Assembly: GCA_946623295.1 (NCBI GenBank)
Contig: CAMOQY010000113.1
Location: 1 to 5,454 of the forward strand
DNA length: 5,454 nucleotides
Direction: 5' to 3'
Source of the DNA: an uncultured Lachnospiraceae bacterium
GTDB lineage: Bacteria; Bacillota; Clostridia; Lachnospirales; Lachnospiraceae
This document shows positions 4,879 to 5,454 of this stretch, piece by piece (positions within the stretch are counted from its first letter, which is position 1; each line of letters starts with the position of its first letter). A model generated the notes under the pieces. It was given only the letters and a program-made list of their open reading frames with translations. It did not search any database and was not told the origin of the DNA. Position numbers and translations under genes: made by a program.

Positions 4879-4913
4879 TCGTGACTTTGACAGATCCCTC
4901 GGATCCTGCGGAA

Positions 4914-4942
4914 AGTATAGCATTTTCCGATGCTCCTTGCAA
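4914..4942 (-). promoter_or_regulatory. Predicted promoter of the hypothetical gene (shares its -35)
   Basis: On the reverse strand the -35 TTGCAA (4942-4937) and the -10 TATACT (4919-4914) are separated by 17 bp. TGC directly before the -10 makes it an extended -10 promoter. Transcription would begin near 4907. A GATCC/GGATC inverted repeat (4893-4905) lies in the first part of the leader. Confidence 0.75.
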
Positions 4943-4965
4943 TATTTTAGTCATGCCTATATAAT
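4937..4965 (+). promoter_or_regulatory. Predicted promoter of the flippase-like gene (shares its -35)
   Basis: TTGCAA (4937-4942), the same six bases used by the opposite promoter, is followed after exactly 17 bp by a perfect TATAAT (4960-4965). The expected start near 4972 lies only about three bases before the ATG at 4975, so the transcript should be leaderless. Confidence 0.75.
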
Positions 4966-4974
4966 AAGTGTGTC

Positions 4975-5454
4975 ATGAAGAAACTCAGCGTTAAAAGCAG
5001 ACGGGTGATCTGGATTGCGGTGTTCGTGCTGATGAACGCCGTGGTTCTTTTTTTTACCGCTGAAGCTGACTTTTCAAAGGATACTCCCTCGATAAAGGGC
5101 ACGATCGCCCCCGGAAACGCCTTGTTTCTTATAGGCGCCGTGCTCTGCCTGTTCCTTGTGCTTGCGTGCGAGACGATCAAATACGTGCTCATGATGAAAC
5201 GGCTTGGCGAAAAGGTCTCGCCGAGAACCGCATTTGAGACGGCCGCGCTCGGAAAGTACTACGACTGCATTACTCCCTCCGGCGCGGGAGGACAGCCCTT
5301 TCAGATATGGTTCGTCCACTCCAGAGGCTACTCATCGGGAGCGTCCTCATCGATGCCATTGGCCGGTTTTGTCACGATGCAGTACGGCTTTGTCATCATT
5401 GCCCTTATCGTGTTTATCTTCAACAACGACGCGATCGATTCGGTGCCCATAAAG
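4975..5454 (+). CDS. LPG-synthase-like (MprF N-terminal/flippase-like) membrane protein, 3' truncated by window edge
   Basis: The first 160 residues of a polytopic membrane protein of the lysylphosphatidylglycerol-synthase transmembrane family (flippase-like domain, MprF N-terminal relatives). The reading frame stays open to the last base, so the rest lies outside the window; family members usually have over 300 residues. Predicted membrane segments are about 11-28, 47-66 and 128-149. The diagnostic motif is at 93-113: GKYYDCITPSGAGGQPFQ followed by IWF, matching the family pattern of GKYYD-ITP-GGQPFQ. MprF relatives move aminoacylated or other lipids across the cytoplasmic membrane; the substrate here cannot be told. 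In-frame stop TAG at 4948-4950 and no GTG/TTG in between make ATG 4975 the earliest start. No Shine-Dalgarno precedes it, in agreement with the predicted leaderless transcript. The gene is divergent from the unrecognised 97-residue gene. Confidence 0.92.
   Translation, partial: MKKLSVKSRRVIWIAVFVLMNAVVLFFTAEADFSKDTPSIKGTIAPGNALFLIGAVLCLFLVLACETIKYVLMMKRLGEKVSPRTAFETAALGKYYDCITPSGAGGQPFQIWFVHSRGYSSGASSSMPLAGFVTMQYGFVIIALIVFIFNNDAIDSVPIK

Noticed and set aside
4868..4954. ATG at 4954 as the start of the hypothetical acidic protein (126 residues)
   Set aside because: The extension would contain the -10 box and most of the promoter of its own gene, while the ATG at 4867 has a good ribosome site.
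5204..5452. 82-codon forward frame within the flippase-like gene
   Set aside because: It is Ser/Arg-rich shadow coding in another frame. The real frame from 4975 carries the GKYYD...GGQPFQ family motif.
1..5454. CRISPR arrays, transposons, tRNA/rRNA genes, known riboswitches, phage or defence modules
   Set aside because: No regularly spaced repeats, transposase-like proteins, terminal inverted repeats, cloverleaf sequences or conserved riboswitch cores were seen in reading both strands.

Overview
The window looks like ordinary chromosome of an anaerobic low-GC-lineage Firmicute, most likely class Clostridia. Evidence: a 2[4Fe-4S] clostridial-type ferredoxin, a DUF1858 redox-disulfide protein, a MecA-type ClpC adaptor, a clostridial-style BlaI/MecI regulator, strong AGGAGG ribosome sites and sigma-A-like promoters. 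Base composition is fairly balanced, so this is not one of the very AT-rich clostridia. I cannot name the genus. No mobile element, CRISPR array, tRNA or rRNA is visible.

Layout, left to right. (1) 141-506 (+) encodes a BlaI/MecI-family repressor with no sensor-protease partner beside it. (2) 602-802 (-) encodes a DUF1858 protein, convergent with the regulator and separated from it by a bidirectional terminator. (3) 974-1144 (+) encodes a 56-residue ferredoxin, divergent from the DUF1858 gene. The two promoters stand back to back 10 bp apart, and a 14-bp perfect palindrome lies at the ferredoxin start point. (4) 1202-2548 (-) encodes a MATE exporter, convergent with the ferredoxin. (5) 2638-3363 (-) encodes the MecA adaptor, upstream of and co-directional with the MATE gene. 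(6) 3517-4482 (+) encodes a DEDDh 3'-5' exonuclease with a C-terminal zinc-ribbon-like segment and a basic tail, divergent from mecA. (7) 4574-4867 (-) encodes an unrecognised 97-residue acidic protein. (8) 4975-5454 (+) is the first 160 residues of an LPG-synthase/flippase-like membrane protein that runs off the window.

The genes are mostly single transcription units in alternating orientation: three convergent pairs with hairpin terminators and three divergent pairs with facing-away promoters. The only co-directional pair is mecA-MATE. No metabolic pathway links all eight genes. The likeliest functional pair is ferredoxin plus the DUF1858 protein (anaerobic redox chemistry).

I did not find a convincing new multi-gene system. 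The most unusual signals are regulatory. At 4914-4965 a self-complementary TTGCAA appears to serve as the -35 element of two opposite promoters, each with an exact 17-bp spacer. The resulting flippase transcript would be leaderless. A second possible leaderless start is mecA. Also notable are a cysteine cluster in the BlaI-like regulator and the exonuclease-zinc-ribbon fusion.
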